Shown piece after piece: positions 1 through 9,292 of a stretch of DNA of 64,000 nucleotides. Position numbers and translations under genes: made by a program. Location of the stretch: assembly GCA_022447185.1 (NCBI GenBank), contig JAKVAY010000038.1:1-64000 (forward strand), read 5' to 3'. The stretch comes from Fuerstiella sp. (GTDB lineage Bacteria > Planctomycetota > Planctomycetia > Planctomycetales > Planctomycetaceae). Within the stretch, counting starts at the first letter, position 1. The number at the start of each line of letters is the position of its first letter. The notes below the pieces were generated by a model that did not search any database, was not told the origin of the DNA, and saw only the letters and a program-made list of their open reading frames with translations.

Positions 1-989
1 TCTACGTTTTTCCAAACGATTCTGAGACCCCGCAGGCCAGGATGTTTCTGGATCTTCGTGAGCAGGTTCAGGACTGGGAAATCGATGATGAAGAAGGGCT
101 GCTGGGACTCGCCTTCCATCCGAATTATGAATCGAATCGGCAATTCTACGTCTACTACAGTTCAGCCACTGAACCTCGTGTGTCCATAGTGTCCCGTTTT
201 CTTGCTGCGGCCGATAATCCCGGTCTCGCAGATCCTGACAGTGAACAGATTGTCATAAAGATCCCTCAGCCGTTTTCGAATCACAACGGAGGCGCCGTTG
301 CCTTTGGTCACGATGGGTATTTGTACATTGGCCTTGGCGATGGAGGGGGGCGCAATGATCCTCTGCAGCACGGTCAGAATCTAAAGACGTGGATGGGGTC
401 GATTCTGCGAATCGATGTGAACACAGCTGAGGATGGGAAAAATTATGCAATTCCTGATGACAATCCGTTTCTGAAGCGAGAAGGCGCTCTGCCCGAGATT
501 TTTGCTTACGGCTTCCGCAATGTCTGGCGTCTGACAGTGGACCGGGCGACGGGCACTCTGTGGGCTCCGGACGTAGGCCAGGACTTTTGGGAAGAAATCA
601 ATATCGTGAAACCAGGCGGTAACTATGGCTGGAGTGTTCGTGAAGGCTCCTATCCGTTCAATAACAATCCTCAGACAACGAACGACGCTCCGATGGGTCC
701 CATCTGGGAATACGATCACCAGATTGGCAAATCGATTACCGGTGGTTTCGTCTACCGTGGTAAACAGTTCCCGGAACTGCAGGGATCTTATCTGTATGCC
801 GACTTCGTCAGTGGAAAAATCTGGGCACTGCAGTACGACGAATCAACCGGACGAGTGAACGGAAACATGAGCATCGCGTCGACCGGAATTCCCGTGCTTT
901 CATTCGGCGAAGACGAGGGCGGAGAAGTGTATTACAACCTTCAAACCGTGACCGGTCAGGGCATTTATCGATTCGAACGCTCTGAGTGA
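1..989 (+). CDS. PQQ-dependent sugar dehydrogenase family protein (glucose/sorbosone dehydrogenase), 5' end missing
   Basis: The reading frame is open from base 3 to the stop at 987-989, so the start lies upstream of the window; the ATG at 42 is internal. The visible ~328 residues match the six-bladed propeller of the glucose/sorbosone dehydrogenase family: an EEGLLGLAFHP segment, then NHNGGAVAFGHDGYLYIGLGDGG, IFAYGFRNVWR, and a GGNYGWSVREG loop followed by the blade ITGGFVYRGKQFPELQGSYL. Family members oxidise aldose sugars with PQQ outside the cytoplasm; many planctomycete homologues have no proven substrate. The C-terminus follows the propeller directly, with no cytochrome domain. The next gene is convergent. 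Family assignment is firm; substrate and cofactor use are inferred. Confidence 0.85.
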   Translation, partial: YVFPNDSETPQARMFLDLREQVQDWEIDDEEGLLGLAFHPNYESNRQFYVYYSSATEPRVSIVSRFLAAADNPGLADPDSEQIVIKIPQPFSNHNGGAVAFGHDGYLYIGLGDGGGRNDPLQHGQNLKTWMGSILRIDVNTAEDGKNYAIPDDNPFLKREGALPEIFAYGFRNVWRLTVDRATGTLWAPDVGQDFWEEINIVKPGGNYGWSVREGSYPFNNNPQTTNDAPMGPIWEYDHQIGKSITGGFVYRGKQFPELQGSYLYADFVSGKIWALQYDESTGRVNGNMSIASTGIPVLSFGEDEGGEVYYNLQTVTGQGIYRFERSE

Positions 990-1043
990 ACAGCTGGCCA
1001 CACCAATCCTGGCCGGACTTCTGCTGGCGCTCGTTTGGGAGTT

Positions 1044-2561
1044 TCACGACGAAGACAGGCGATCCAGCACGTTGCGGGTGATCTGCTGTACCAACGGATC
1101 ATTGCCGGCGAGACCACGGGACCATTCGGTGCATCCTGTCGTGAAAACGGTGCCGCCGAGTGTATAGATGCCCATGGTCGCAGAACCACGCATCACACGA
1201 TGCGTTTGTTCTGCATCACCAAACAGACTCTTGGAGGCGAATTCCAGGTCACCATCCCAGAGACGGGCCGGTGCGGAAGCAAGAATCTCAAAACCCTCCG
1301 GTGTTCGGTCACGATGTGTCGGCACGGGCAGACCGTTTTCCAGCACGAACTCACATCCATCGCATTCGTAACCCACGATTTTGTGCTGTGCGCCCAGCAG
1401 GTCCCCCCACCGGAGTTCTGTCCCCTCGAAGATCCAGTGTTCCGGCCGGTGAATCGTGTAGCCACCCGCACCCAGCGGGACTGAACCAAAACGATGGTAG
1501 CCACCGTAGTTGAAGCTGACACCTGTTAGTTCGTTTTCCGGTCGGTCAACCAGCTGATTTGACCAGAGTGTTGAAAGATGCCTGTATTGTTTTGCCTCAA
1601 AATAGGGGTCCTGTTCGTAATTGAATTTATATCCAACCATCGCGTTGCCATCGTCTTCCATGCGGACCTGCCAGTAGCACACGTTGCCGCTGAAGAACGC
1701 GACGTTTCCTCCTCTTGCGATGAATGCTTCCAACTGGTCGCGCATCGGAGCCGACCAGTATTCATCGTGCCCGACACTGAGCACGAGACGATAGTTCTTC
1801 AGCAATTCCGGCTGTTGTTCGAGATCGGCATTAACAGCATAATCGAGTTGATATCCCTCCCGTTCGGCCCATTCTGTGAATTCCCGCTCCCAGTTGTGCC
1901 AACCTGCGTAGGGAGCCCATCTGCTGTGTGGTGCGTCCGGTTTTGTGAGAAAACCCCGTGCCATCGGTCGCTGGAAGGAAACTCGATCCCCCTGCAGCGG
2001 CCGTGGTCCGCTTTCGTAGAGACACGGGCCACCCCAGTTGTTGTAGGCGTTGTAGGTGTTGGTCGTCAGCTGAAGCAGAATTTGAGTATTCCTGCCCGGG
2101 GCAGCCGATCGCAAAACGAAAAACGCTTCACCCAAAATCAACTGTCCATCAGCATTCTCCGTCTTCAGCGTGATACTGTAGTAGCCGGATTTCCATTCAT
2201 TCGGCAGACGAATCCTGAGCGAAACCGGCCATCCACAACCGTGCGTCGAAGCATTTTCAGGAGTATCGTAACGGCTGCCGGTGATGTTGTCTTTCGTCCA
2301 GACCGTCTTGCGTCGGGCGCCGATGCGAGCGATCTCGATAGAGTACCTGTCGGCAGTTGTCGAGACGTGCAGGTCAACTTCCTCGCCAGGCTGGTAACTC
2401 AATTTTCCAGGATACGCTTCGATGAACGACGATGGTTCCTCATCCACAGCATGTACGGTGCTGGTGGTAGAAAGAGCGATTGCGGACGCGACGCCGACCG
2501 TTGTTTTCAGAAGATCCCGGCGATCGACCGAACTGGTGGATTTCTGAGTCATGGGTCTCAT
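1044..2561 (-). CDS. Tat-exported protein with N,N-dimethylformamidase large-subunit-like domain
   Basis: 505 residues. The N-terminus has a twin-arginine signal (DRRDLLKTTVG followed by a hydrophobic stretch ending near residue 39), so it is probably exported folded. The rest resembles the C-terminal domain of the N,N-dimethylformamidase beta subunit, seen in many uncharacterised planctomycete proteins: a beta-sandwich front, a VLSVGHDEYWSAPMRDQ segment, an FFSGNVCYWQVR segment and a C-terminal GIYTLGGTVFTTGCTEW motif. Amidase activity cannot be claimed. The start codon overlaps the stop of the upstream oxidoreductase (ATGA at 2558-2561), suggesting translational coupling; a second ATG at 2552 is an alternative start that would still keep the whole Tat signal. 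Confidence 0.75.
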   Translation of the reverse strand: MRPMTQKSTSSVDRRDLLKTTVGVASAIALSTTSTVHAVDEEPSSFIEAYPGKLSYQPGEEVDLHVSTTADRYSIEIARIGARRKTVWTKDNITGSRYDTPENASTHGCGWPVSLRIRLPNEWKSGYYSITLKTENADGQLILGEAFFVLRSAAPGRNTQILLQLTTNTYNAYNNWGGPCLYESGPRPLQGDRVSFQRPMARGFLTKPDAPHSRWAPYAGWHNWEREFTEWAEREGYQLDYAVNADLEQQPELLKNYRLVLSVGHDEYWSAPMRDQLEAFIARGGNVAFFSGNVCYWQVRMEDDGNAMVGYKFNYEQDPYFEAKQYRHLSTLWSNQLVDRPENELTGVSFNYGGYHRFGSVPLGAGGYTIHRPEHWIFEGTELRWGDLLGAQHKIVGYECDGCEFVLENGLPVPTHRDRTPEGFEILASAPARLWDGDLEFASKSLFGDAEQTHRVMRGSATMGIYTLGGTVFTTGCTEWSRGLAGNDPLVQQITRNVLDRLSSS

Positions 2562-3928
2562 GCCGATTTATCCGGGCCAGTCACAACAGATTGCGTGCCT
2601 TGAGTGTCCTGCTGACGTCTGAAGTCGAGCGCAAACGACGGTTTCAATCGTACATTGTCCCAGGTAATCAAACCTTCTTCGGGGATTTCGTGTAGAACTT
2701 CCGCTCCCTGTGTCAAACCGATTGGTACGAGGTTTTGCTCGTCGGCGATCTCAGCTCGTTCGGCCAGTCCACAGACCGTGAATCCTCCTTCGCCGTCGAG
2801 GATTGTACCGGGTGTCAAACGTTTCTTGGCTGCCGCAACGACTTCAGAAATCCTGCCGATGGGTGCGCCGACGGATTCACCCGAGAACATCATGCGGGCG
2901 ATTCCGATCGGCATCTCGTGACCGACAAAATGCTGCGGCCGATAAATCATCGCCTGACCGCTGGTTTTGCCGATCATCATGCCAATAATCTCACCGTATG
3001 ACGCCATCGATTCGATTGACTGTCGGTCCGGGGCATCGATGACGGCGAAGACACCACCTCGCAGATTGCGTTCGACATTGGTTTTGTCCTGTCTCATCGA
3101 GCTCACTGCTTCGACCACCCCTTCCCGATTGAGAATGCCACCCCTGGATTTCAGACTCAGCTGATCCGGCATCTCCCTTAGATCGACAGCTGGAAAATGC
3201 ATGCCCCGTACATCAACCGTCAGGCCGGTAGCATTAGACAGTGTGACTGACTCAATCGCGTGCTTTGTGCCATCAAGGAATGAACAGAAGACCTGAGCGT
3301 TGTAATCGTCGCCCGTGAAACCATAAAGGCGTGGAACATCGTCGGGTGTGGCTTTGCGAAATTCCGGGATGAAGCGGGTTCCCTTGCCGGCTGCAATCAC
3401 GCGAAATCCCAGTGTTCTTGCCCACTCGTACAACTCGACGGCCAGTGCTGGTTCGTCGCCATAGGCCAGACTGTAGATGACGCCGGCCCGGTCGGCGAGT
3501 TCCCTGAGCTTGGCTCCAACAACCACATCCGCTTCGATCGTAACCATGACCACGTGTTTTTTTGCATTGATTGCATCAAATCCGTGTTTCACACCCACTT
3601 CGGCGTTTCCGGTCGCCTCGATGACTACGTCGACCGTGCTGTCAATCACAGCGGCCGGATCGTCGGTGACTGCAAACTGCCTCCGTCCAATTGCGTCGTT
3701 CACCGACGACGGGCTGCTGCAGGTCACGATGGAGTCACTCGGTATGCCGCCAAGCTGCAGCGCGGTTACGGCGCGATCCACCTGCAGATCCGCAGATGCA
3801 GCAATCCGCATCCCGTTCATCCGACAAACACGCGAAATGATTTGTGTCCCGAAGGTTCCCGCACCGATGATGCCGACGTTGATTGGTTTACCAATTTCCT
3901 CCAGTCGGTTCAGGCGATCGTAGAGCAT
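2558..3928 (-). CDS. NAD(P)-dependent oxidoreductase with C-terminal SAF domain (homoserine-dehydrogenase-like)
   Basis: 456 residues. An N-terminal Rossmann fold (VGIIGAGTFGTQI around residue 19) and a VDVVIEATGNAEVG segment resemble homoserine dehydrogenase NAD-binding domains. The C-terminal part (RISEVVAAAKKRLTPGTILDGEGGF onward) looks like the SAF domain of the family often annotated as SAF-domain oxidoreductases. Such enzymes act on sugar-acid or polyol derivatives in a few studied cases; the substrate here is unknown. It is cytoplasmic, with no signal peptide. It is the first gene of a two-gene leftward unit with the DMFase-like protein, which starts inside its stop codon. True homoserine dehydrogenase is unlikely because of the SAF domain and the context. 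Confidence 0.75.
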   Translation of the reverse strand: MLYDRLNRLEEIGKPINVGIIGAGTFGTQIISRVCRMNGMRIAASADLQVDRAVTALQLGGIPSDSIVTCSSPSSVNDAIGRRQFAVTDDPAAVIDSTVDVVIEATGNAEVGVKHGFDAINAKKHVVMVTIEADVVVGAKLRELADRAGVIYSLAYGDEPALAVELYEWARTLGFRVIAAGKGTRFIPEFRKATPDDVPRLYGFTGDDYNAQVFCSFLDGTKHAIESVTLSNATGLTVDVRGMHFPAVDLREMPDQLSLKSRGGILNREGVVEAVSSMRQDKTNVERNLRGGVFAVIDAPDRQSIESMASYGEIIGMMIGKTSGQAMIYRPQHFVGHEMPIGIARMMFSGESVGAPIGRISEVVAAAKKRLTPGTILDGEGGFTVCGLAERAEIADEQNLVPIGLTQGAEVLHEIPEEGLITWDNVRLKPSFALDFRRQQDTQGTQSVVTGPDKSA

Positions 3929-4222
3929 GGTTTTTCAGCTTTCATAAAAAAACACTGATGACCGTCGCGCCAGTTGTTGAACATGACCTGTTCAACATGC
4001 TGACAGGCACGTCGGCGCGTGACAGCACAGTTGGTCTCGACGCGGGTTCTGTTCTTTCGATTGGTCGTGCTGGGGGCGAACTCACCTCATCATGACGAAA
4101 GACAGGATGAATTCGAAGTGTGAACCTTTGGGAAACAGCTCCTGTGGCCGTGTCGATCAGAGATGACGTGTTGTTGTTCGCTGTTCAATATCCATGGCAG
4201 TGTACACTGCCGGAATGCACAG

Positions 4223-5044
4223 CTAGTGTGCGAGTGCTTTTTCTATCGCCTTGACCGTTAGATCCGCTCGGAAACTGATGATTCGTCGTCCCCAGTTCAT
4301 TGTCTGTTCAGCAGGAGCCAGATTCACACCGTTAATGTGAAATCTGTCCGCAGCTAAGCGTTGTTTGGTACGTACACTTTGCGGATCGACGCTCATCATC
4401 ATTGCGGTCATACCGAAATCATCATGCAGACCCTCCGGCGTTTGTGAAATGCCTTGTTCTTCGAGCCAGTCTGCTACGGCTGCAAAATCATAATATTCTG
4501 CGATGTAATGTAGTTTGCCACCGTGGGAATTCCTGTTGAGCTGCTCAGCGACGCGTTTCAGCCCATCCTGATTGTCGCCGCTGTCACCGATGAGAATGAT
4601 GTGTCTGAAGCCGTGCGTACGAAGCGAGGCACAGATATCTGTCAGTAACGCTTCGTATGTTTCTTCGGTCACACTGATCGTGCCCGGATATTTCATGTGT
4701 AAAGTTGGCGGATCGATGTCGCCTTCAGGAACAAACGGCACGATGGGAGCAACGAGTGCATTACCGAGTTTGCGGGCGATCGCGGCAGTCGTGCCTCGCA
4801 GTACGACGTTGTGTTTGCCGGTGACCAGATAGGGTCCGTTTTGTTCGATGCCTCCTGTTGCAACAATCACGGTGTCCCTGCCGTCTCGCATCGCGTCGCG
4901 GACTTCCATCCATGTCATGTCTTCAATGAACACCGTATCAGCGGAATCAATCGGCCGTATTGATTCCGGATCGGGACTCACTGGATCGGGAGGTGCGATG
5001 AAGGCAAGTGAAAGGACAGCGAACAGAGTGCCAAGGCGGGCCAT
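4223..5044 (-). CDS. Secreted creatininase-family protein with altered metal-ligand motif
   Basis: 273 residues with a hydrophobic N-terminus (residues 3-17) that looks like a signal peptide, so the product is probably periplasmic. The creatininase family is recognised from the GGIEQNGPYLVTGKHN segment (family norm: EQHGPHLPxGTD), a PFVPEGDIDPPTLHMKYPGTISV loop, a HIILIGDSGDNQDGL segment and the DDFGMTAMMM region near the C-terminus. The usual second ligand His of EQHGP is Asn69 and the Asp after the glycine is replaced by Lys-His, so the metal site is not canonical. Creatininases are normally cytoplasmic amidohydrolases; an exported version with changed ligands suggests a different substrate. 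It is monocistronic, with a 294-bp gap downstream. Confidence 0.7.
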   Translation of the reverse strand: MARLGTLFAVLSLAFIAPPDPVSPDPESIRPIDSADTVFIEDMTWMEVRDAMRDGRDTVIVATGGIEQNGPYLVTGKHNVVLRGTTAAIARKLGNALVAPIVPFVPEGDIDPPTLHMKYPGTISVTEETYEALLTDICASLRTHGFRHIILIGDSGDNQDGLKRVAEQLNRNSHGGKLHYIAEYYDFAAVADWLEEQGISQTPEGLHDDFGMTAMMMSVDPQSVRTKQRLAADRFHINGVNLAPAEQTMNWGRRIISFRADLTVKAIEKALAH

Positions 5045-5307
5045 GATGTGGTTCCTTGAAGGTTAAGAAATCCGATTATCAGGTGAGGGGGGGATTTTGT
5101 GCAATCGATGCAGTCCCTACCCGGTCCAAATAAGATAAGGAGTCCCCTGCAGGGTGAAGTTTGGCTGTTTCTTCACACGGACCGGACGATGGTAATACCT
5201 TAAACCCCGTCGTGTCAGCGGCGCTAAACACAGTTGCTTGAAGCGACTTCTCTGAATGTTAAGCTGGCCTGGAGCTGGACGTGGGCTGTCTCGACCAGGA
5301 TGTTCAA

Positions 5308-6096
5308 ATGGAAATGATTGGCTTTCGGGCGATGGAACCAATGGGGATTCTGGATTACCGCAGGTGTTTCGCGATTAATGTATCGGCTGTGGATGGTGAA
5401 GAGAAGAACACGTGTCGTGCGCAGTTGGTTGCCCGTTGTGACGTTACAGAAAAAAGTGTTGGTCACACACAGCAGTTTTTTCTGGGTAAAGAGTGCATCG
5501 GTGAGTACATGTACCAAAAGCGAGGTATTGCCCAGGTGCCGACCTCAGAAGTGTGTGTGATCTTCAGTGAGGGCGACTCATCATTGCAAAAGAAATTCGC
5601 CAACCATGACAGGGATGTGATCCAGTCCGGAAAAATGACGGTTTCTCGCCAGGGGTTTGACGGCCGTTGGGCTAACTGGACCAGTCTGCGTTTCATCCTG
5701 AAACACGCCACTGCCCGGACGCTGCAGACAGTCGACGAAATCACCCGCGCCACGCTGGACGGAGACTGCCTTGTGGGACGAACCACCCTGAACGATCCGT
5801 CCGGCGAGTGGGAAGCTGTGCTGGAATATCCAATTCCCTACATCAACGTCCATCCACCGCAGGACCAATTTCAGGTGGATGTCGGCCCCATCCTGTACCC
5901 GGATTTCTTCTCGACGGCCCCGATGCTCATTGAGCGTTTGCGTCTGGCCTATGTGATGTACAACCGACTGGATATTGCTGAGTTTGCTCTGCGACTACCA
6001 ACACCAGTTGTACAAGGACAAACGGCCACGACTTTGCACTACTCCGAAGTCGTTAAAAATGTGGTGAGAAATTCACTGTACAGCCTGGAAAATTAG
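5308..6096 (+). CDS. Hypothetical protein, unrecognised
   Basis: About 262 residues from the ATG at 5308, preferred because AGGA lies 7 bases upstream; an in-frame GTG at 5281 would add nine residues. There is no signal peptide, membrane segment or repeat. The protein is mixed alpha/beta, with a Trp-rich central segment (GRWANWTSLRF) and a proline-rich stretch YPIPYINVHPPQDQFQVDVGP. Codon use and the intact length support a real gene. I do not recognise the family. It sits alone between a leftward creatininase-like gene and a convergent Gfo/Idh/MocA gene. Confidence 0.6.
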   Translation: MEMIGFRAMEPMGILDYRRCFAINVSAVDGEEKNTCRAQLVARCDVTEKSVGHTQQFFLGKECIGEYMYQKRGIAQVPTSEVCVIFSEGDSSLQKKFANHDRDVIQSGKMTVSRQGFDGRWANWTSLRFILKHATARTLQTVDEITRATLDGDCLVGRTTLNDPSGEWEAVLEYPIPYINVHPPQDQFQVDVGPILYPDFFSTAPMLIERLRLAYVMYNRLDIAEFALRLPTPVVQGQTATTLHYSEVVKNVVRNSLYSLEN

Positions 6097-6138
6097 GGTC
6101 ACCGGCCAGAGAAAACGGCACATGTTGCGAGCGTGTGA

Positions 6139-7551
6139 TCAGAGTGTCCAGCCCTCGCGGTATTCGCGATGTACAAATTGATTGACGTCAACGCTTAAAT
6201 CCTGAACGTTGGTTGCTTTCAGGTTCTTTGCATCCCACTCGATGCGATCTCCTTCACCAACACGAAGTGCCAGATTACCGATCAATATGGTTTCGGTGAG
6301 ACGACCGGCATAGGTGAAGTTCGACATCGTTCCGGGTTTGTGTTCTCCGGTAATTGACTTCACGAATTCCCACTTCTGTCGTTCGTCAGGCGCACCGTTG
6401 AAGGGGATTCGCGGCAGTGTTTGCTCGGGCTTTTCATAGTTTGAGAAACCGTCCCGCGGCAAAAGATAATACCTCTGACCATAATCATCTGCCGAAAACA
6501 GCATCCCGTTGGTACCCACGGCCAGCATGCCGCTGGTTTTTGGACCGCCCTGGCGTTGTGCTGAGATTTTTTTCTTGAAGCCTTCCGGCAGCTCGCTGGT
6601 GAGTTCTTCGGGTGGCAGTTCGCCTCCGTCGTACCAGTACATGTCGCAGGCAGCCATTCCCTCACGTTCAGGGAACTCGAATTTCAGCAAACTGCTGGAC
6701 GGATAGGTCTCGTTTTCGTAGAGGCCTGGATTTTTCACGGCTGTGATGGCAATCGGATCAAACAGATGCAGAGCCATGATCGGAAGATTGGTGGTATGGC
6801 AGGCCATATCGCCCAGTGCTCCGGTACCGAAGTCGACCCATCCTCGCCACTTGAACGGATGATAAACACCTTGCTTATAGGGGCGCATTGGAGCCGGACC
6901 GATCCAGCTGTCCCAGTTCAGGTGTGCAGGAATGGGATCTTCACCTGCCGGCCGACCCACTGCCTGTGGCCATACTGGTCGATTGGTCCATACGTGGACT
7001 GAGGTGACGTCACCAATCGCATCTGCTCGCAGCACTTCCACAGCTTCGCGCAGTCCGTCACCTGCCGTTCCTTGGTTTCCCATTTGTGTGACCACACCCT
7101 TTTCTTCGGAAAGCTCACGCAGATGGCGCGCTTCGTAAATCGACCAGGTCAGTGGTTTCTGGCAGTAAACGTGTTTGCCCATCTTCATCGCCATCGATGC
7201 GGCGGCGGCATGACTGTGGTCCGGTGTGCTGACGGTGACAATGTCAACTTTCTCACCGAGTTTGTCCAGCATCTCACGGTAGTCACTGAAAGGCTCAGCA
7301 TCGCGAAATTCGCGTTGCTTCTGCTGCAGCGTGTTTGCGTCGACATCGCAGATTCCGACTATTGAAACGCCCTGGTCGTAAACGTTGCTGGAATCAGACC
7401 TGCCTTTTCCACCAACCCCCACGCATGCGGCACTCAACGATTCAAGTGCCGAACGCGACGCTTTGACCTGAGTCCCGCCCCCAACCCAATACGCTGCTCC
7501 GATTCCTGCAGACTGTCCTATGAATTGACGTCGATTCGTATTTCGAGCCAT
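6139..7551 (-). CDS. Tat-exported Gfo/Idh/MocA-family oxidoreductase
   Basis: About 470 residues from the ATG at 7551, chosen because AAGGTGAT lies just upstream and the protein then opens with a clean Tat signal (NRRQFIGQSAGIGAAYW). An in-frame ATG at 7599 would add 16 residues. The Rossmann fold starts near SLSAACVGVGGKGRSD; SIVGICDVD, VDIVTVSTPDHSHA and the GKHVYCQKPLTWSIYEAR signature, with the family EKP lysine in QKP, are clear. The C-terminal part holds the substrate domain (GWVDFGTGALGDMACH). Planctomycetes carry dozens of exported paralogues, thought to act on sugars or sugar acids with NAD(P); the substrate cannot be read from sequence. No operon partner is evident. Confidence 0.88.
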   Translation of the reverse strand: MARNTNRRQFIGQSAGIGAAYWVGGGTQVKASRSALESLSAACVGVGGKGRSDSSNVYDQGVSIVGICDVDANTLQQKQREFRDAEPFSDYREMLDKLGEKVDIVTVSTPDHSHAAAASMAMKMGKHVYCQKPLTWSIYEARHLRELSEEKGVVTQMGNQGTAGDGLREAVEVLRADAIGDVTSVHVWTNRPVWPQAVGRPAGEDPIPAHLNWDSWIGPAPMRPYKQGVYHPFKWRGWVDFGTGALGDMACHTTNLPIMALHLFDPIAITAVKNPGLYENETYPSSSLLKFEFPEREGMAACDMYWYDGGELPPEELTSELPEGFKKKISAQRQGGPKTSGMLAVGTNGMLFSADDYGQRYYLLPRDGFSNYEKPEQTLPRIPFNGAPDERQKWEFVKSITGEHKPGTMSNFTYAGRLTETILIGNLALRVGEGDRIEWDAKNLKATNVQDLSVDVNQFVHREYREGWTL

Positions 7552-7839
7552 CGAAGTATCACCTTTGATTCTGTACAAATTGCAATAGGAAAACGACAAA
7601 CGGGGGATTCAGGAGGGACTGGGTGTACAACAATTCCGCGATGCAGGAAGGCTGAGAAATTCAGTCAAGTTTGCCGAAAACTCAGCTCCCACGATAACAA
7701 CGCCGCCACAAAGAGCAAACAATCCCACTGTTTCCTGGTGTTCTGCGACCTGATTCCGGTCCAAATTTGTCGGTTTTTTTGAACGTTGGATTTCTTCCTC
7801 TGTTTCCAAGTACCCCTTCCTCTGTTTTCAAGCGAATTG

Positions 7840-9198
7840 ATGCTGCGAGTGACCCTCCTTTTCCCCACCGTGGATCTAAGAAAACGTTCCTGTCAAATGG
7901 CACTGGCAGCCGGACTGACTGCGACACTCATTCTGTCCGGCTGTAGTGAGGACCGATCAGGTTCTGTTCCGAAGTCGTCTACTGATGACGGATCCGGCGG
8001 GACACCATCGGTAGCTGCGGACGATCCTTCCGCCGTGGCCGCATTAACGGCAGCTGGCTTCAAGTTGACTACGAATAAGGCCGGCAATGTTATTGCTGTC
8101 TCGATGGCGTTCAACGAAGACCAGTCGGATCAGTTGGGTCATCTCAGAGGGCTCAAAAGTTTGACACAGATTCAGTTCACGGGGCCTGCTCTGACAGACA
8201 ACGGTCTGGATGTCATTGCAGAACTGCCGAATCTTAAGCAATTGAATATTTCTGATTCGCGAGCAGCGGACGGGGCCCTTAAAGCCTGTGAAGGACTACA
8301 AAAGCTGGAAGTTCTGCAGTTGCGGCGGTCTGCTGTTACCAACGATGGAATGGTCAGTCTGAGTGGGCTGCCGGTCTTACGTGTTGTTGACGTGCGTAAT
8401 ACCAAAGTCTCGGATGAGGGGCTGAAGCATCTCGCAAAGATTTCGTCACTCCTCGACCTGCAGGTTGAGAAATGCGATGTGACGGATGCCGGCATCAGAG
8501 CGATCAGCCATCTTTCGCTTAAGTCCATCAATCTTAATTTTTGTACGTCGATATCGAATGAGTCTCTGAAAATACTTGGCGGGATGTCAAGCCTGACCGC
8601 CATTCAGCTTTCGGAGACGGAAGTCACGGACGAAGGAATGCAGGCGGTAGCCAATCTCAGGAAGCTTAAGCGACTGCGTCTGACCGGTTGTGATGTTACG
8701 CATGCCGGGTTTGCTCATCTAGCGGGAATCGAAACGATCGAGCGACTGGAGCTTCGGGAAACGTCACTGAATGTCGAGGGGCTGGAAATTATCTCGAAAT
8801 TGCCTAATGTCAATTTTCTGGATATCAGTGAATGCCGACTGCTCCGGAAAGGCGACCTGGCACCGATCAGCCGGATGACCAAACTCAGGATGCTGGTCTG
8901 TCGTTATACCCGACTGGACGACGCTGTCTTCAATACTTTGGATGGGCTCACAAAACTTGAGGAACTGAACCTGAGTTCCACATCGATCACTGACGAATCG
9001 GTTAAGACGCTTCTGAAGCTGCATCAGGTACGAAGACTCAATATTGCTGCGACGCAATTATCTGATGAAGGTTTCCGCCAGCTGTCCGCAATGCCGAATC
9101 TGAAATGGCTGAATGTTGCCAACACGAGCATCGGATTTGACGTCATCGACGAACTCAAAGCGGCTCGGGAAGGACTCGAGGTTGAAGAGTTTGAATAG
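7840..9198 (+). CDS. Leucine-rich-repeat lipoprotein (ribonuclease-inhibitor-like LRR)
   Basis: About 452 residues from the ATG at 7840; the basic segment DLRKRS is followed by a hydrophobic stretch and the lipobox LSGC, so the protein is predicted to be a lipoprotein. An in-frame start at 7786 would add 18 residues and break up the signal; the ATG at 7897 is a shorter option. After a Ser/Gly-rich linker come roughly fourteen repeats of about 24 residues of the form LxxLxxLxLxxTxITDxGL, for example LPNLKQLNISDSRAADGAL and LRVVDVRNTKVSDEGLKHL. Such LRR proteins are numerous in planctomycetes and likely mediate protein-protein contacts at the envelope; no enzymatic domain is present. Confidence 0.85.
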   Translation: MLRVTLLFPTVDLRKRSCQMALAAGLTATLILSGCSEDRSGSVPKSSTDDGSGGTPSVAADDPSAVAALTAAGFKLTTNKAGNVIAVSMAFNEDQSDQLGHLRGLKSLTQIQFTGPALTDNGLDVIAELPNLKQLNISDSRAADGALKACEGLQKLEVLQLRRSAVTNDGMVSLSGLPVLRVVDVRNTKVSDEGLKHLAKISSLLDLQVEKCDVTDAGIRAISHLSLKSINLNFCTSISNESLKILGGMSSLTAIQLSETEVTDEGMQAVANLRKLKRLRLTGCDVTHAGFAHLAGIETIERLELRETSLNVEGLEIISKLPNVNFLDISECRLLRKGDLAPISRMTKLRMLVCRYTRLDDAVFNTLDGLTKLEELNLSSTSITDESVKTLLKLHQVRRLNIAATQLSDEGFRQLSAMPNLKWLNVANTSIGFDVIDELKAAREGLEVEEFE

Positions 9199-9292
9199 TC
9201 CCGGCAGTGGCGCTTTCGGGTCGCGTTTAACGATCGTCACCAGGAGATAATTGAAGTTCTCCCGGTCTCGCTAGGTGTCAGGGGGCATTTTT

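Noticed and set aside
1578-2603. 341-codon frame opposite the DMFase-like gene
   Set aside because: Antisense shadow of a gene with clear domains; composition is Arg/Val/Ser-rich without motifs.
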